Shown here: piece after piece, positions 1-6,586 of the stretch | Numbering within the stretch: position 1 is the stretch's first letter | Layout of the letters: each line of letters begins with the position of its first letter | Assembly: GCA_032089155.1 (NCBI GenBank) | Contig: DAMDEV010000045.1 | Location: 1 to 16,436 of the forward strand | Length of the DNA: 16,436 nt | Source of the DNA: Faucicola sp032089155 | GTDB taxonomy: Bacteria > Pseudomonadota > Gammaproteobacteria > Pseudomonadales > Moraxellaceae | Reading direction: 5' to 3' | Notes under the pieces: model-generated | What the model saw: the letters and a program-made list of their open reading frames with translations, nothing else | What the model was told of the DNA's origin: nothing | Databases searched by the model: none | Made by a program: the position numbers and the translations under genes

Positions 1-1371
1 GGTTGTGAATACCTGTTTACGCGTCACAGGAATGGGCGTGTTACGCGGAATAATCACTTCAGTGAGACCGCCCATGGTCTCAAGCCCCAAGGATAAAGGC
101 GTGACATCAAGCAGCAACACCGTATTTTGCTGTTGTCCGATTAATTGGTCGGCATATTTGGCTGCGCCCAACGCAACGACTTCATCTGGATTGATGCGTG
201 ACAGTGGCGGCTGATTAAACGTTTCTGCCACGATTTGCTGAATCAATGGCATTCGTGTCGAACCCCCTACCAATACCACTTCATCAAGCTGGGACTTATC
301 GAGTTTGGCATCACGTAGCACTTGCTCACAAACCGCTAATGTACGGTCAGTCACAGGCTGGATGATTTGACGAAGATTGCTTTGGGTTAACACAATGTCA
401 AAAGTTTGACCGCTGATTGAAAGTTCGGCAGTCACTTGGTCTGTTTTTGACAACTGCTCTTTAAGCGTGCGAGCCTGTACGTTTAGCAGCTGTTTTTGAT
501 GGTTATCAATGGTTGATGGATGCAAGCCTGTTTGTTGAATGAGCCAATTAGCAATCAAGCGGTCAATATCATCGCCACCCAGTGCGCTATTACCGCCCGT
601 TGCCAGCACTTCATACACACCTTGATTGAGCTTTAACACCGATACGTCAAACGTGCCGCCGCCCAAATCATAAATGAGATGATACGCTTCGTCTTGTGCT
701 TGGTTCAGCCCATACGCCATCGCGGCAGCCGTCGGCTCGTTTAATAAGCGAATCACATGAATGCCTGCCAATTTAGCCGCATCTTTGGTGGCTTGGCGCT
801 GTGCTTCATCAAAATAAGCCGGCACCGTAATCACCGCACCCACAATACTATTGTCAGGTAACGCCAATTTTGCTCGGTCATACAGATGTTTTAACAGAAT
901 ACTTGATACTTCAACAGGATTTTTGGCACCTTGTGGAGTTTGGATACTTGGCATCACATCGACATCACCGACTAATTCATAAGGATGATTGAACTTAATA
1001 TCCTTGATGCTTCGACCCATAAACCGTTTGACCGAGCGTACAGTATGATTTGGTGCTTGTTCTGCCATTGCTTCAGCATGACTACCTACCAAAGTTTCTG
1101 GATTACCATTGTCATCTAAGCCAAAATACACCACCGAGGGTAAAAGCTTTTGGCAATCGATACCTTTTACATGATTAGCAATTTGACTGTCGTCATTGGC
1201 GTTATTGTCACTGGATTGACATTCGCTAACTTTATCGCCAATCACTTGTGGCTCACCTGAACGAACTACCGCTACCAGTGAGCGCGTGGTTCCTAAGTCA
1301 ATTCCTAAAGCAAAACGATGCGCATGGGGCTTGGCACTTTGATTGGGTTCAGCGATTTGTAATAACGACAT
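1..1371 (-). CDS. hscA: Fe-S cluster assembly chaperone HscA (3' end cut by window edge)
   Basis: This is a specialised Hsp70 that, with its cochaperone HscB, uses ATP to release Fe-S clusters from the scaffold IscU. The visible 457 residues begin MSLLQIAEP, closely like E. coli HscA (MALLQISEP), which fixes the start at the ATG at 1371 even though the leader has no clear Shine-Dalgarno sequence. Hsp70 signatures appear in order: phosphate-1 loop GIDLGTTRS at about residues 23-31, NEPTAAA at about 211-217, the phosphate-2 loop DLGGGTFDVS at about 235-244, the adenosine motif LVGGSTRMP, and the start of the substrate-binding domain (DVTPLSLGLETMGG). The reading frame is open to position 1, so the last quarter or so lies outside the window and no stop is expected here. 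Compared with E. coli there is an insertion of roughly 24 residues, rich in Asn, Asp and Ser, at about residues 47-70 before LLPSVV. Phosphate loop 1 has Arg where E. coli HscA has Asn. It is the last isc gene visible. Confidence 0.96.
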   Translation of the reverse strand, partial: MSLLQIAEPNQSAKPHAHRFALGIDLGTTRSLVAVVRSGEPQVIGDKVSECQSSDNNANDDSQIANHVKGIDCQKLLPSVVYFGLDDNGNPETLVGSHAEAMAEQAPNHTVRSVKRFMGRSIKDIKFNHPYELVGDVDVMPSIQTPQGAKNPVEVSSILLKHLYDRAKLALPDNSIVGAVITVPAYFDEAQRQATKDAAKLAGIHVIRLLNEPTAAAMAYGLNQAQDEAYHLIYDLGGGTFDVSVLKLNQGVYEVLATGGNSALGGDDIDRLIANWLIQQTGLHPSTIDNHQKQLLNVQARTLKEQLSKTDQVTAELSISGQTFDIVLTQSNLRQIIQPVTDRTLAVCEQVLRDAKLDKSQLDEVVLVGGSTRMPLIQQIVAETFNQPPLSRINPDEVVALGAAKYADQLIGQQQNTVLLLDVTPLSLGLETMGGLTEVIIPRNTPIPVTRKQVFTT

Positions 1372-1418
1372 AAATTGGACCAATTAAAAAATAGAAAAAA
1401 TAATTTGAAAATAAAACC

Positions 1419-1454
1419 AGCTTAGTTTATATCTTTAGCTTAGTTTGTATCTTT
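1419..1454. repeat. 18-bp direct tandem repeat, two copies
   Basis: The unit AGCTTAGTTTATATCTTT at 1419-1436 is followed directly by AGCTTAGTTTGTATCTTT at 1437-1454, with a single A/G difference. It looks like a simple replication-slippage duplication inside the hscB-hscA gap. No function is evident. Confidence 0.85.
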
Positions 1455-1476
1455 ATAAATAGTCAAAACGGATGGT

Positions 1477-1504
1477 ATTATAAATTAAAAATATGATAAA
1501 CCAA
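1477..1504 (-). promoter_or_regulatory. possible internal promoter ahead of hscA
   Basis: Read on the minus strand there is a perfect -10 hexamer TATAAT (1477-1482), a 16-base spacer and a poor -35 hexamer TTGGTT (1499-1504). Transcription would start about 100 bases before the hscA ATG. The region is very AT-rich, so a TATAAT by chance is quite possible; confidence rests on the -10 alone. Confidence 0.25.
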
Positions 1505-1547
1505 ATAAATTAACCAATGCTAGGACGACTTACCCTTTAATCATGAT

Positions 1548-2180
1548 TTACACGTACAGATCATCATCATTATCAAAATTCTGCTGGGCTAATTCATCGG
1601 TGGTTTTTGCCACATCTGCTTGCAGTTTAACCAAAAACTGTAGTTTTTGAATGATATCTATCGCCTGTGTGGTTAAGGCATCATCATTAATCCCATTTGC
1701 AGCTGGGTTATCAATTTTTTGATAAACTTCGTCAAAAGCAAGTTGATAATTACTTAGCCATTCGGTAAGTTTTTTGCTAAGCAAGGTAATACTTTGGCTA
1801 TCGGCATCGTCTAAATCAATGCGAAATGACATGGCATCGTCTAAAAAGTCCAAATCACGAATCGGCTGATTAATAGATTGTGAAATGCCTTTGAGTGCCA
1901 ATAAATGTGACGCGCGAGAATCGGGATTTTTAAGCTTATTGTAGGCTTCATTAATAATCGCAGACGCTTGCTCAGGCTTTAGTGAGGATAATTTGGCGAT
2001 TGATTCACGCAAAGAACTATCCGCATTAGCAGATAGCGAAAGATTTTGCTCAGCTACAGACGCATCAAGATTATTATCAGGATGGAACTTAGATTGAAGT
2101 TGGCGAAGGGTCTGCTGAAGCTTGGCGATATCAATTTGATAGTGTTGGGGTACATTCATCAATTCAAAATAATTAACCAT
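1548..2180 (-). CDS. hscB: J-domain cochaperone HscB
   Basis: HscB is the Hsp40-type partner that binds IscU and stimulates the HscA ATPase. The 210-residue product has an N-terminal J domain starting VNYFELMNVP, with the essential HPD triad at residues 33-35, followed by INEAYNKLKNPDSRASHLLALKG, which matches the end of the HscB J domain. The rest is the C-terminal helical IscU-binding domain. The start chosen is the ATG at 2180 (MVNYFEL), with GGGGAAG at a good distance upstream; the frame can extend two codons to a TTG at 2186, but that would sit on the ribosome site. At 210 residues it is about 40 longer than E. coli HscB (171): roughly 15-17 extra residues lie between HPD and INEAY, and the tail ends in an acidic stretch FDNDDDLYV. 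It lies 51 bases after iscA. Confidence 0.95.
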   Translation of the reverse strand: MVNYFELMNVPQHYQIDIAKLQQTLRQLQSKFHPDNNLDASVAEQNLSLSANADSSLRESIAKLSSLKPEQASAIINEAYNKLKNPDSRASHLLALKGISQSINQPIRDLDFLDDAMSFRIDLDDADSQSITLLSKKLTEWLSNYQLAFDEVYQKIDNPAANGINDDALTTQAIDIIQKLQFLVKLQADVAKTTDELAQQNFDNDDDLYV

Positions 2181-2231
2181 TTTCAACTTCCCCTACCGAG
2201 CCATCACTATACTGACAAAAAATATTAAAAA

Positions 2232-2573
2232 CTAAACGGTGAAAGATTCACCACAGCCACATTCACCTTTTTGGTTTGGATTACTAAATTTAAAGCCTTC
2301 ATTGAGACCTTCTTTGACAAAATCCATTTTCAAACCATTAAGATAAACTAAGCTTTTTGGATCGATAAATACACTAACCCCATTGCTCTCAAAACGTTGG
2401 TCGTTAGGGTCTGGCTCATCTACAAATTCCAGCACATAAGCTAAGCCAGAACAACCTGCGGTTCGGATACCCACACGGATACCTTCGCCATGACCACGGT
2501 TTTGCAAAAAATCGCGTACATGTTCAGCTGCATCGTTTGATAATTCAATCACTTTACTACCCCATTTACTCAT
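2232..2573 (-). CDS. iscA: A-type Fe-S carrier IscA
   Basis: IscA is a small carrier that binds iron or Fe-S clusters and passes them to target apoproteins. The 113-residue product has the three conserved cysteines of the HesB/IscA family: C41 in RTAGCSGLAY, and C105 and C107 in GECGCGESF, matching C35, C99 and C101 of the 107-residue E. coli protein. The stretch YVLEFVDEP and DFVKEGLNEGFKFSNPN are also near-identical to E. coli. I chose the ATG at 2573. The frame is open back to a GTG at 2612, but that lies inside a strong hairpin and has no ribosome site, while the ATG has a weak GAAG upstream. It follows iscU by 87 bases and precedes hscB by 51. Confidence 0.96.
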   Translation of the reverse strand: MSKWGSKVIELSNDAAEHVRDFLQNRGHGEGIRVGIRTAGCSGLAYVLEFVDEPDPNDQRFESNGVSVFIDPKSLVYLNGLKMDFVKEGLNEGFKFSNPNQKGECGCGESFTV

Positions 2574-2609
2574 TTCAATCTTCAAGCTAGTCACTTTGAG
2601 CGACTCACA

Positions 2610-2644
2610 CACAGTCTTATTGAGGATGAATCAATAAGACTGTG
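2610..2644. promoter_or_regulatory. perfect 14-bp hairpin between iscU and iscA
   Basis: CACAGTCTTATTGA (2610-2623) and TCAATAAGACTGTG (2631-2644) are exact reverse complements separated by a 7-base loop. The hairpin starts 16 bases after the iscU stop and ends 36 bases before the iscA ATG. No T-run follows on either strand, so it does not look like a simple intrinsic terminator. A role in RNA processing, 3'-end protection of iscRSU or attenuation is possible but inferred. Confidence 0.75.
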
Positions 2645-2660
2645 ACAATCGTGCAGTCAA

Positions 2661-3044
2661 TCAAGCTTCAGCTTTGGATTTATAATCTTCAATCGCTGCT
2701 TTAATGGCATCTTCTGCCAACACTGAGCAGTGTACTTTAACAGGTGGCAGTGCCAGCTCTTCAGCGATATCTTTGTTTTTAATCGTGCTAGCTTCATCCA
2801 GAGTCTTACCTTTAAGCCATTCTGTGACTAATGAGCTTGAGGCAATGGCTGAACCACAGCCATAGGTTTTAAAGCGCGCATCTTCAATAATACCGTTATC
2901 ACCCACTTGGATTTGCAGGCGCATCACATCACCACACGCTGGCGCGCCGACCATACCGGTACCGACATTTTTGGCATCTTTATCTAAGTTTCCCACATTG
3001 CGTGGATTTTCATAATGGTCAAGCACTTTATCACTGTAGGCCAT
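2661..3044 (-). CDS. iscU: Fe-S cluster scaffold IscU
   Basis: IscU is the scaffold on which the [2Fe-2S] cluster is built from sulfur supplied by IscS. The 127 residues match the family length (E. coli 128). All cluster-site residues are present: C37 and D39 in APACGDV, C63 in YGCGSAIASS, and H105-C106 in VKVHCSVLAEDAI. The HscA recognition motif LPPVK lies at residues 99-103, so the chaperone step with HscA and HscB encoded downstream should work as in E. coli. The ATG at 3044 is preceded by AAGGAAA at normal spacing. It lies 96 bases after iscS, in a gap holding two small hairpins. Confidence 0.98.
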   Translation of the reverse strand: MAYSDKVLDHYENPRNVGNLDKDAKNVGTGMVGAPACGDVMRLQIQVGDNGIIEDARFKTYGCGSAIASSSLVTEWLKGKTLDEASTIKNKDIAEELALPPVKVHCSVLAEDAIKAAIEDYKSKAEA

Positions 3045-3063
3045 TTCATTTTCCTTTTGGCTG

Positions 3064-3112
3064 GTTACGTCAAACGTAACTGACTAATCTTTACTTATTA
3101 AATTGAATAAGT
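3064..3112. promoter_or_regulatory. two small hairpins in the iscS-iscU gap
   Basis: GTTACGT/ACGTAAC (3064-3070 and 3074-3080, 3-base loop) and ACTTATT/AATAAGT (3093-3099 and 3106-3112, 6-base loop) are two perfect 7-bp inverted repeats in the 96-base gap. Neither is followed by a T-run on the transcribed strand. They may shape the iscU leader or mark a processing site; this is inference. Confidence 0.45.
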
Positions 3113-3140
3113 TTTAATGGAAATTAATTTTTAATACAAA

Positions 3141-4358
3141 TTAATGTTCGTTCCATTCCACACTATTTAAATCAACGCCTTCTTGGTACATATCCCAAAG
3201 CGGTGATAAAGCACGTAATTTTTCAACCGCAGTTCGCATCTCAGCAATCGCATGGTCAACATCTTCTTCGGTGGTATAGCGACCCAAACTAAAACGAATT
3301 GAACTGTGAGCAAGCTCATCTGACAATCCAAGTGCGCGTAATACGTAGGAAGGTTCAAGCGTCGCTGACGTACAAGCAGAACCCGACGACACGGCAAAAT
3401 CTTTCAATGACATCATCAAGGATTCGCCTTCTACAAAGTTAAAGCTAATGTTGACGATATTTGGAATACTGTGATTGATGTCACCATTAAGATAAATTTC
3501 ATCAAGCTCTTTTAAACCATCCCACAGACGTTGACGCAGTTTTGTAAGTCTAGCTTCATCTTCTGCCATACGTTTGCCCGCAATGGCAAAGGCTTCGCCC
3601 ATTCCTACGATCTGATGCGTTGCCAAAGTACCTGAACGCATACCACGCTCATGACCGCCACCTTGCATTTGTGATTTTAGACGCACACGTGGTTTACGGC
3701 GAACATATAAAGCACCAATACCTTTAGGACCATAAATTTTATGGGCAGAAAAACTCATCAAATCAACTTTTAATTGCTCTAAATCAATCGGGGTTTTACC
3801 GGCTGCTTGCGCTGCATCGACATGAAAAATAATACCTTTTTCACGGGTGATTTCACCAATCGCCGCGACATCTGTTAAGGTGCCAAGTTCGTTGTTCACC
3901 ATCATTAGGCTTACTAAAATAGTATCTTCACGAATAGCATCTTTAACTTGGTCAACCGTGATCAGACCTGTCTTTGGCTGTGGGTCTAGATAAGTGATTT
4001 CAAAACCTTCTGTTTCTAATTCACGGCAGACGTCTAGCACGGCTTTGTGTTCAATTTTACTGGTAATAATGTGTTTGCCTTTACCACTATAAAATTGTGC
4101 CGCGCCTTTAATCGCCAAATTGTCTGACTCAGTAGCGCCTGAAGTAAACACAATTTCACGTGGATCGGCATTGATTAATTCTGCAATTTGCTCACGGGCA
4201 GTTTCAACCGCTTCCTCAGCTTGCCAACCAAACCCATGCGAACGCGAGGCAGGATTACCAAACACGCCATCAAAGGTCATGTATTTCATCATTTTTTGGG
4301 CGACTTGCTCATCAATTGGTGTGGTCGCGGCATAATCTAAATAGACTAATTTATTCAT
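3141..4358 (-). CDS. iscS: cysteine desulfurase IscS
   Basis: IscS is a pyridoxal-phosphate enzyme that converts L-cysteine to alanine and hands the persulfide sulfur to IscU and, in many bacteria, to tRNA thiolation and other pathways. The 405-residue product is one residue longer than E. coli IscS, and the key positions shift by exactly one: PLP lysine K207 in SFSAHKIYGPKG, H105, D181 in FHVDAAQAAGK, Q184, and the persulfide cysteine C329 in SSGSACTSATLEPS. The C-terminal tail PLWDMYQEGVDL, the region that contacts partner proteins, is conserved. The ATG at 4358 overlaps the iscR stop as ATGA, and its ribosome site GGGGAG lies inside the last codons of iscR, which suggests translational coupling. 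Confidence 0.99.
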   Translation of the reverse strand: MNKLVYLDYAATTPIDEQVAQKMMKYMTFDGVFGNPASRSHGFGWQAEEAVETAREQIAELINADPREIVFTSGATESDNLAIKGAAQFYSGKGKHIITSKIEHKAVLDVCRELETEGFEITYLDPQPKTGLITVDQVKDAIREDTILVSLMMVNNELGTLTDVAAIGEITREKGIIFHVDAAQAAGKTPIDLEQLKVDLMSFSAHKIYGPKGIGALYVRRKPRVRLKSQMQGGGHERGMRSGTLATHQIVGMGEAFAIAGKRMAEDEARLTKLRQRLWDGLKELDEIYLNGDINHSIPNIVNISFNFVEGESLMMSLKDFAVSSGSACTSATLEPSYVLRALGLSDELAHSSIRFSLGRYTTEEDVDHAIAEMRTAVEKLRALSPLWDMYQEGVDLNSVEWNEH

Positions 4359-4969
4359 GCTAACAAATTCTCCCCAGAATTTTGTTTTAAGGTTTTGCTG
4401 TTATCAGCTAGTGAATGATTGTTACTAATATTACTAACTTTAGTGGTGCTATGCTTTGCTCGGTGCGATACGGGTGCATCCGTCATCGAGTTTACCGCAG
4501 ATTGATCCTTATGCTGCATATCTTCAACCATCAAAATTTGACGCTCAGAAATTTCACGGATAATTTGACGATTAATAAGCGTATCTAGTGTCACGGTAGA
4601 CAAATAGTTTTCAATTTGCTCAGACAATCCATTCCATAAATCATGGGTTAAACACATGGCGCCGTCTTGGCAGTTGCCCTTACCTTCGCAAGCTCTAGCA
4701 TCCACCGACTCATCAACGGCTGAAATAATGGTCATAATTGAGATTTCATTGATGGGTTTGGCAATATGGTAACCACCTGACGCACCGCGAGTGCTCACGA
4801 CCAACCCTTTTTTACGCAGCTTTGAAAACAACTGCTCAAGATAAGAAATAGAAATCTCTTGACGTTTTGCGATATCAGACAATGACACAGCGAATTCATG
4901 TTTTTGCTCTTGCAATGCCAAATCTAGCAGCGCCGTTACTGCATAGCGTCCTCGGGTTGTCAATCGCAT
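4355..4969 (-). CDS. iscR: Fe-S-sensing Rrf2-family regulator IscR with extended C-terminus
   Basis: IscR is the Rrf2-family repressor of the isc operon; its [2Fe-2S] form binds type 1 sites at its own promoter. The N-terminus MRLTTRGRYAVTALLDLAL and the recognition region LEQLFSKLRKKGLVVSTRGASGGY match the winged-helix DNA-binding domain. The ligand set is complete: C94, C100, C106 and H109, in the E. coli spacing (C92, C98, C104, H107). The protein is 204 residues, about 40 more than E. coli IscR (162). The extra tail from about residue 155 is polar, rich in Ser, Asn, His and Lys, and looks disordered. Its stop overlaps the iscS start by four bases. The start at 4969 has GGGG about six bases upstream. 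It is the first gene of the operon and is probably autoregulated through the inverted repeat at 5059-5108. Confidence 0.97.
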   Translation of the reverse strand: MRLTTRGRYAVTALLDLALQEQKHEFAVSLSDIAKRQEISISYLEQLFSKLRKKGLVVSTRGASGGYHIAKPINEISIMTIISAVDESVDARACEGKGNCQDGAMCLTHDLWNGLSEQIENYLSTVTLDTLINRQIIREISERQILMVEDMQHKDQSAVNSMTDAPVSHRAKHSTTKVSNISNNHSLADNSKTLKQNSGENLLA

Positions 4970-5049
4970 AGTAGCCCCACTTAAGTTAAAAATTTAAATC
5001 CGTTCAAGCACAGTAAGCTGTGAAAACACGTTTTATGGTTGGTATGGCT

Positions 5050-5079
5050 ATTATATGAAAATCCGAGTCTTTTAGTCAA
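5050..5079 (-). promoter_or_regulatory. probable isc operon promoter
   Basis: On the minus strand, -35 TTGACT (5074-5079) and a perfect -10 TATAAT (5050-5055) are separated by 18 bases. The start would fall near 5043, giving an iscR leader of about 75 bases. The -35 box lies inside the left arm of the IscR-box-like inverted repeat, which is the geometry expected if bound IscR blocks RNA polymerase. Confidence 0.75.
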
Positions 5080-5108
5080 GATTAATTCTTACTAAAACAC
5101 TCGGATTT
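5059..5108. promoter_or_regulatory. IscR-box-like inverted repeat overlapping the isc promoter
   Basis: Arms AAATCCGAGTCTTTTAGT (5059-5076) and ACTAAAACACTCGGATTT (5091-5108) pair at 17 of 18 positions around a 14-base centre. Read on the minus strand, 5059-5083 agrees with roughly 19 of 25 positions of the type 1 IscR consensus as I recall it (GACT-R-WWW core, then TCRR). The right arm on the plus strand gives a second, weaker copy. Two facing operator-like sites at the -35 box and upstream fit autoregulation by IscR. The assignment is from sequence and family knowledge only. Confidence 0.65.
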
Positions 5109-5178
5109 ATTTATTTCTCAGATTTATTTACTCAATGATAAGCAATTTTTTATCAAAGCAATATAGGTAGAATTGGAA

Positions 5179-5841
5179 TTATTTTACCGCCCAACCAATC
5201 GCACAAATGATGAATAATACAAAAAATGCGACTGCCGCACGCTTCATCCATTTATTTTTACTGTTTAATTCTAAAATTTGTGCTTCAAGCGCTGTTTTTT
5301 GTAGATTTGCGGCGTTGACTTGGCTATTAAGTGCCTCGACTTGTTGTTTATAGTCAGCATCGGTTTTGATAGGTTTTTTGATTGTTTGCTTATCTTTATC
5401 GCCTTTAACTGCCTTTGTGATGACTTGTAATAGCTGATTGATACCAATTTGATGTAAAAAAGCCTTCACCTCTTCCGTCTTTTGTGCTTCGCCGCGGATT
5501 TGTAGCTGTTCGATGGCTTTGGGCTGGTTGGTAAATAAATTCTGGGCGATTTGCCAAGTAAAGCCATTGATGGTCACGTCGACCTGCTGAGAAGGCTGTA
5601 ATTGACTGTCTAACAAAATGCCGTTAACGGTAAAAGTCACATAAAAAGTGACGTTTGGGATATAAGCGTGAATACGAACGACAGTATTGGTAGTGGCTAA
5701 AGGATAGACAACCTTACGAAGATCGGCATCGAAACGTAGCAACAGGGTCAGCAAGGTTTCAATAATCACTAATACCACATTCAGCGCTGTCGTGGCTATA
5801 TTGCTTGGGGCATTGGTCGAAGTTTGAAAATTATCGTTCAT
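5179..5841 (-). CDS. unassigned tail-anchored protein with coiled coil
   Basis: I do not recognise this 220-residue protein with confidence. Visible parts in order: a hydrophobic or amphipathic helix at about residues 14-36, a beta-rich and helix-containing region at about 50-145 that ends with IRGEAQKTEEVKAFLHQIG, a Lys-rich hinge at about 146-160, a heptad-like coiled coil at about 160-196, and one strong C-terminal transmembrane helix at about 200-218 after KWMKRA. The order of an N-terminal hydrophobic helix, a small alpha/beta domain and an 'IRGEA...F' turn recalls SCP2-type lipid-binding domains such as UbiJ, but I could not align motifs firmly. Topology suggests the bulk is cytoplasmic and tethered to the inner membrane by its tail. 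The ATG at 5841 has GGAAA upstream. It is on the same strand as the isc operon, 210 bases upstream, with its own likely promoter, so it need not be part of Fe-S assembly. Confidence 0.75.
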   Translation of the reverse strand: MNDNFQTSTNAPSNIATTALNVVLVIIETLLTLLLRFDADLRKVVYPLATTNTVVRIHAYIPNVTFYVTFTVNGILLDSQLQPSQQVDVTINGFTWQIAQNLFTNQPKAIEQLQIRGEAQKTEEVKAFLHQIGINQLLQVITKAVKGDKDKQTIKKPIKTDADYKQQVEALNSQVNAANLQKTALEAQILELNSKNKWMKRAAVAFFVLFIICAIGWAVK

Positions 5842-5923
5842 TAAATTTCCACAAAATTAATCAAATATGGGTTTTGTAATTTGTCGATAGTGTAGCTTTA
5901 AAAGGGTGTTAATAACATTAATT

Positions 5924-5952
5924 ATTGTAAGTCTAGTATAAAACATTGTCAG
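5924..5952 (-). promoter_or_regulatory. likely promoter of the tail-anchored gene
   Basis: On the minus strand, CTGACA (5947-5952) and TACAAT (5924-5929) each match five of six consensus bases at the ideal 17-base spacing. The start would be near 5917, giving a leader of about 75 bases. Confidence 0.45.
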
Positions 5953-6223
5953 TCGCTAAGTATTAGTCAAAAAATCATTGCGAGATTGATTCTTAGCCAC
6001 TTTTACTCACTATAGCTGTATATATCAAGTTTTAACGATTTTTGTTGAAATAAAATGTTATCGTTTGGTGTGCCAACCGCTATATTTTGCAAAAACACGT
6101 TAATCAATGCTTAATTGCACAGAAATTATGATTAAACTGCTTGTGAAGCCGTTGGAGTTTACTTATAATCGAATCATAATTACTTATGCAGCACTTGATA
6201 ATCAAGGCTTTGAGCCGAATTAC

Positions 6224-6252
6224 TTGTCAAGCGTATGCTCTGTATATATAAC
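6224..6252 (+). promoter_or_regulatory. likely promoter of the HU gene
   Basis: TTGTCA (6224-6229) and TATAAC (6247-6252) each match five of six consensus bases with a 17-base spacer. The start would be near 6259, about 30 bases before the HU ATG. This is the best-scoring site by eye in the gap. Confidence 0.6.
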
Positions 6253-6289
6253 GTTTATTTTCATCCCTAAAAATTTGAAGGATATTCTT

Positions 6290-6562
6290 ATGAATAAGTC
6301 AGAATTAGTTGATAGCATTGCTAAAAAAAGCGGTCTTTCTAAAGCCCAATCAACTGAAGCATTAAATGCCTTTATCGCAACGATTGGTGAAGCAATGAAA
6401 GCCAATGATACCGTGTCACTGGTTGGCTTTGGTACGTTTAGCGTGAAAGAACGCCAAGCACGTACAGGTCGTAACCCACAGACTAAAGAAGAAATCCAAA
6501 TCCCAGCAAGCAAAGTGCCAAGCTTTAAAGCAGGTAAAAGTTTAAAAGATATGGTTAACTAA
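6290..6562 (+). CDS. hupB: nucleoid protein HU-beta
   Basis: HU is the abundant, sequence-nonspecific histone-like protein that bends and compacts DNA as a dimer. The 90-residue product has the standard length and layout: N-terminal helix-turn-helix dimerisation part (MNKSELVDSIAKKSGLSKA), the core VGFGTFSVKERQARTGRNP, and the beta-arm with P63 in GRNP, the residue that intercalates between bases. It ends PSFKAGKSLKDMVN like other HU-beta proteins. The ATG at 6290 is preceded by GAAGGAT at normal spacing. The frame is open further upstream but the extra residues do not resemble HU, so the short start is right. It stands alone, with its own promoter and a strong terminator. Confidence 0.97.
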   Translation: MNKSELVDSIAKKSGLSKAQSTEALNAFIATIGEAMKANDTVSLVGFGTFSVKERQARTGRNPQTKEEIQIPASKVPSFKAGKSLKDMVN

Positions 6563-6586
6563 TTAACCCTATATCTCTTTATATCT

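Larger units (their letters stand above)
1372..1547. other. AT-rich hscB-hscA intercistronic gap
   Basis: These 176 bases between hscB and hscA are strongly AT-rich and hold no credible reading frame. They contain a two-copy 18-bp tandem repeat (1419-1454), a possible internal promoter (1477-1504) and a 13-base palindrome AATTGGACCAATT (1373-1385) immediately before the hscA start codon. The gap is much wider than is usual between hscB and hscA in related operons, as far as I know them. Confidence 0.6.
5842..6289. other. 448-base divergent intergenic region
   Basis: This region separates the minus-strand tail-anchored gene from the plus-strand HU gene. I see two likely promoters facing away from each other (5924-5952 minus, 6224-6252 plus) and AT-rich sequence between them. 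A frame open across 6107-6289 in phase with HU lacks an appropriate start and is not coding in appearance. No tRNA, small RNA or repeat could be supported in the remaining bases. Confidence 0.6.

Noticed and set aside
5..214. Plus-strand open frame of 69 residues
   Set aside because: It lies opposite the well-supported hscA coding sequence, has no ribosome site and no recognisable domain.
1..1371. hscA as a truncated pseudogene because no stop is present
   Set aside because: The frame is intact to position 1 and all visible motifs are in place; the window edge simply cuts the gene.
2574..2612. IscA start at GTG 2612
   Set aside because: The GTG lies inside the perfect hairpin, has no ribosome site, and the added residues do not match IscA.
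5130..5160. Terminator for the tail-anchored gene (TGATAA/TTATCA)
   Set aside because: The stem is only six AT-rich pairs and has no T-run on the minus strand.
6107..6289. N-terminal extension of HU to 151 residues
   Set aside because: The extra part lacks HU similarity and includes the likely promoter; the ATG at 6290 has the ribosome site and gives the exact family length.
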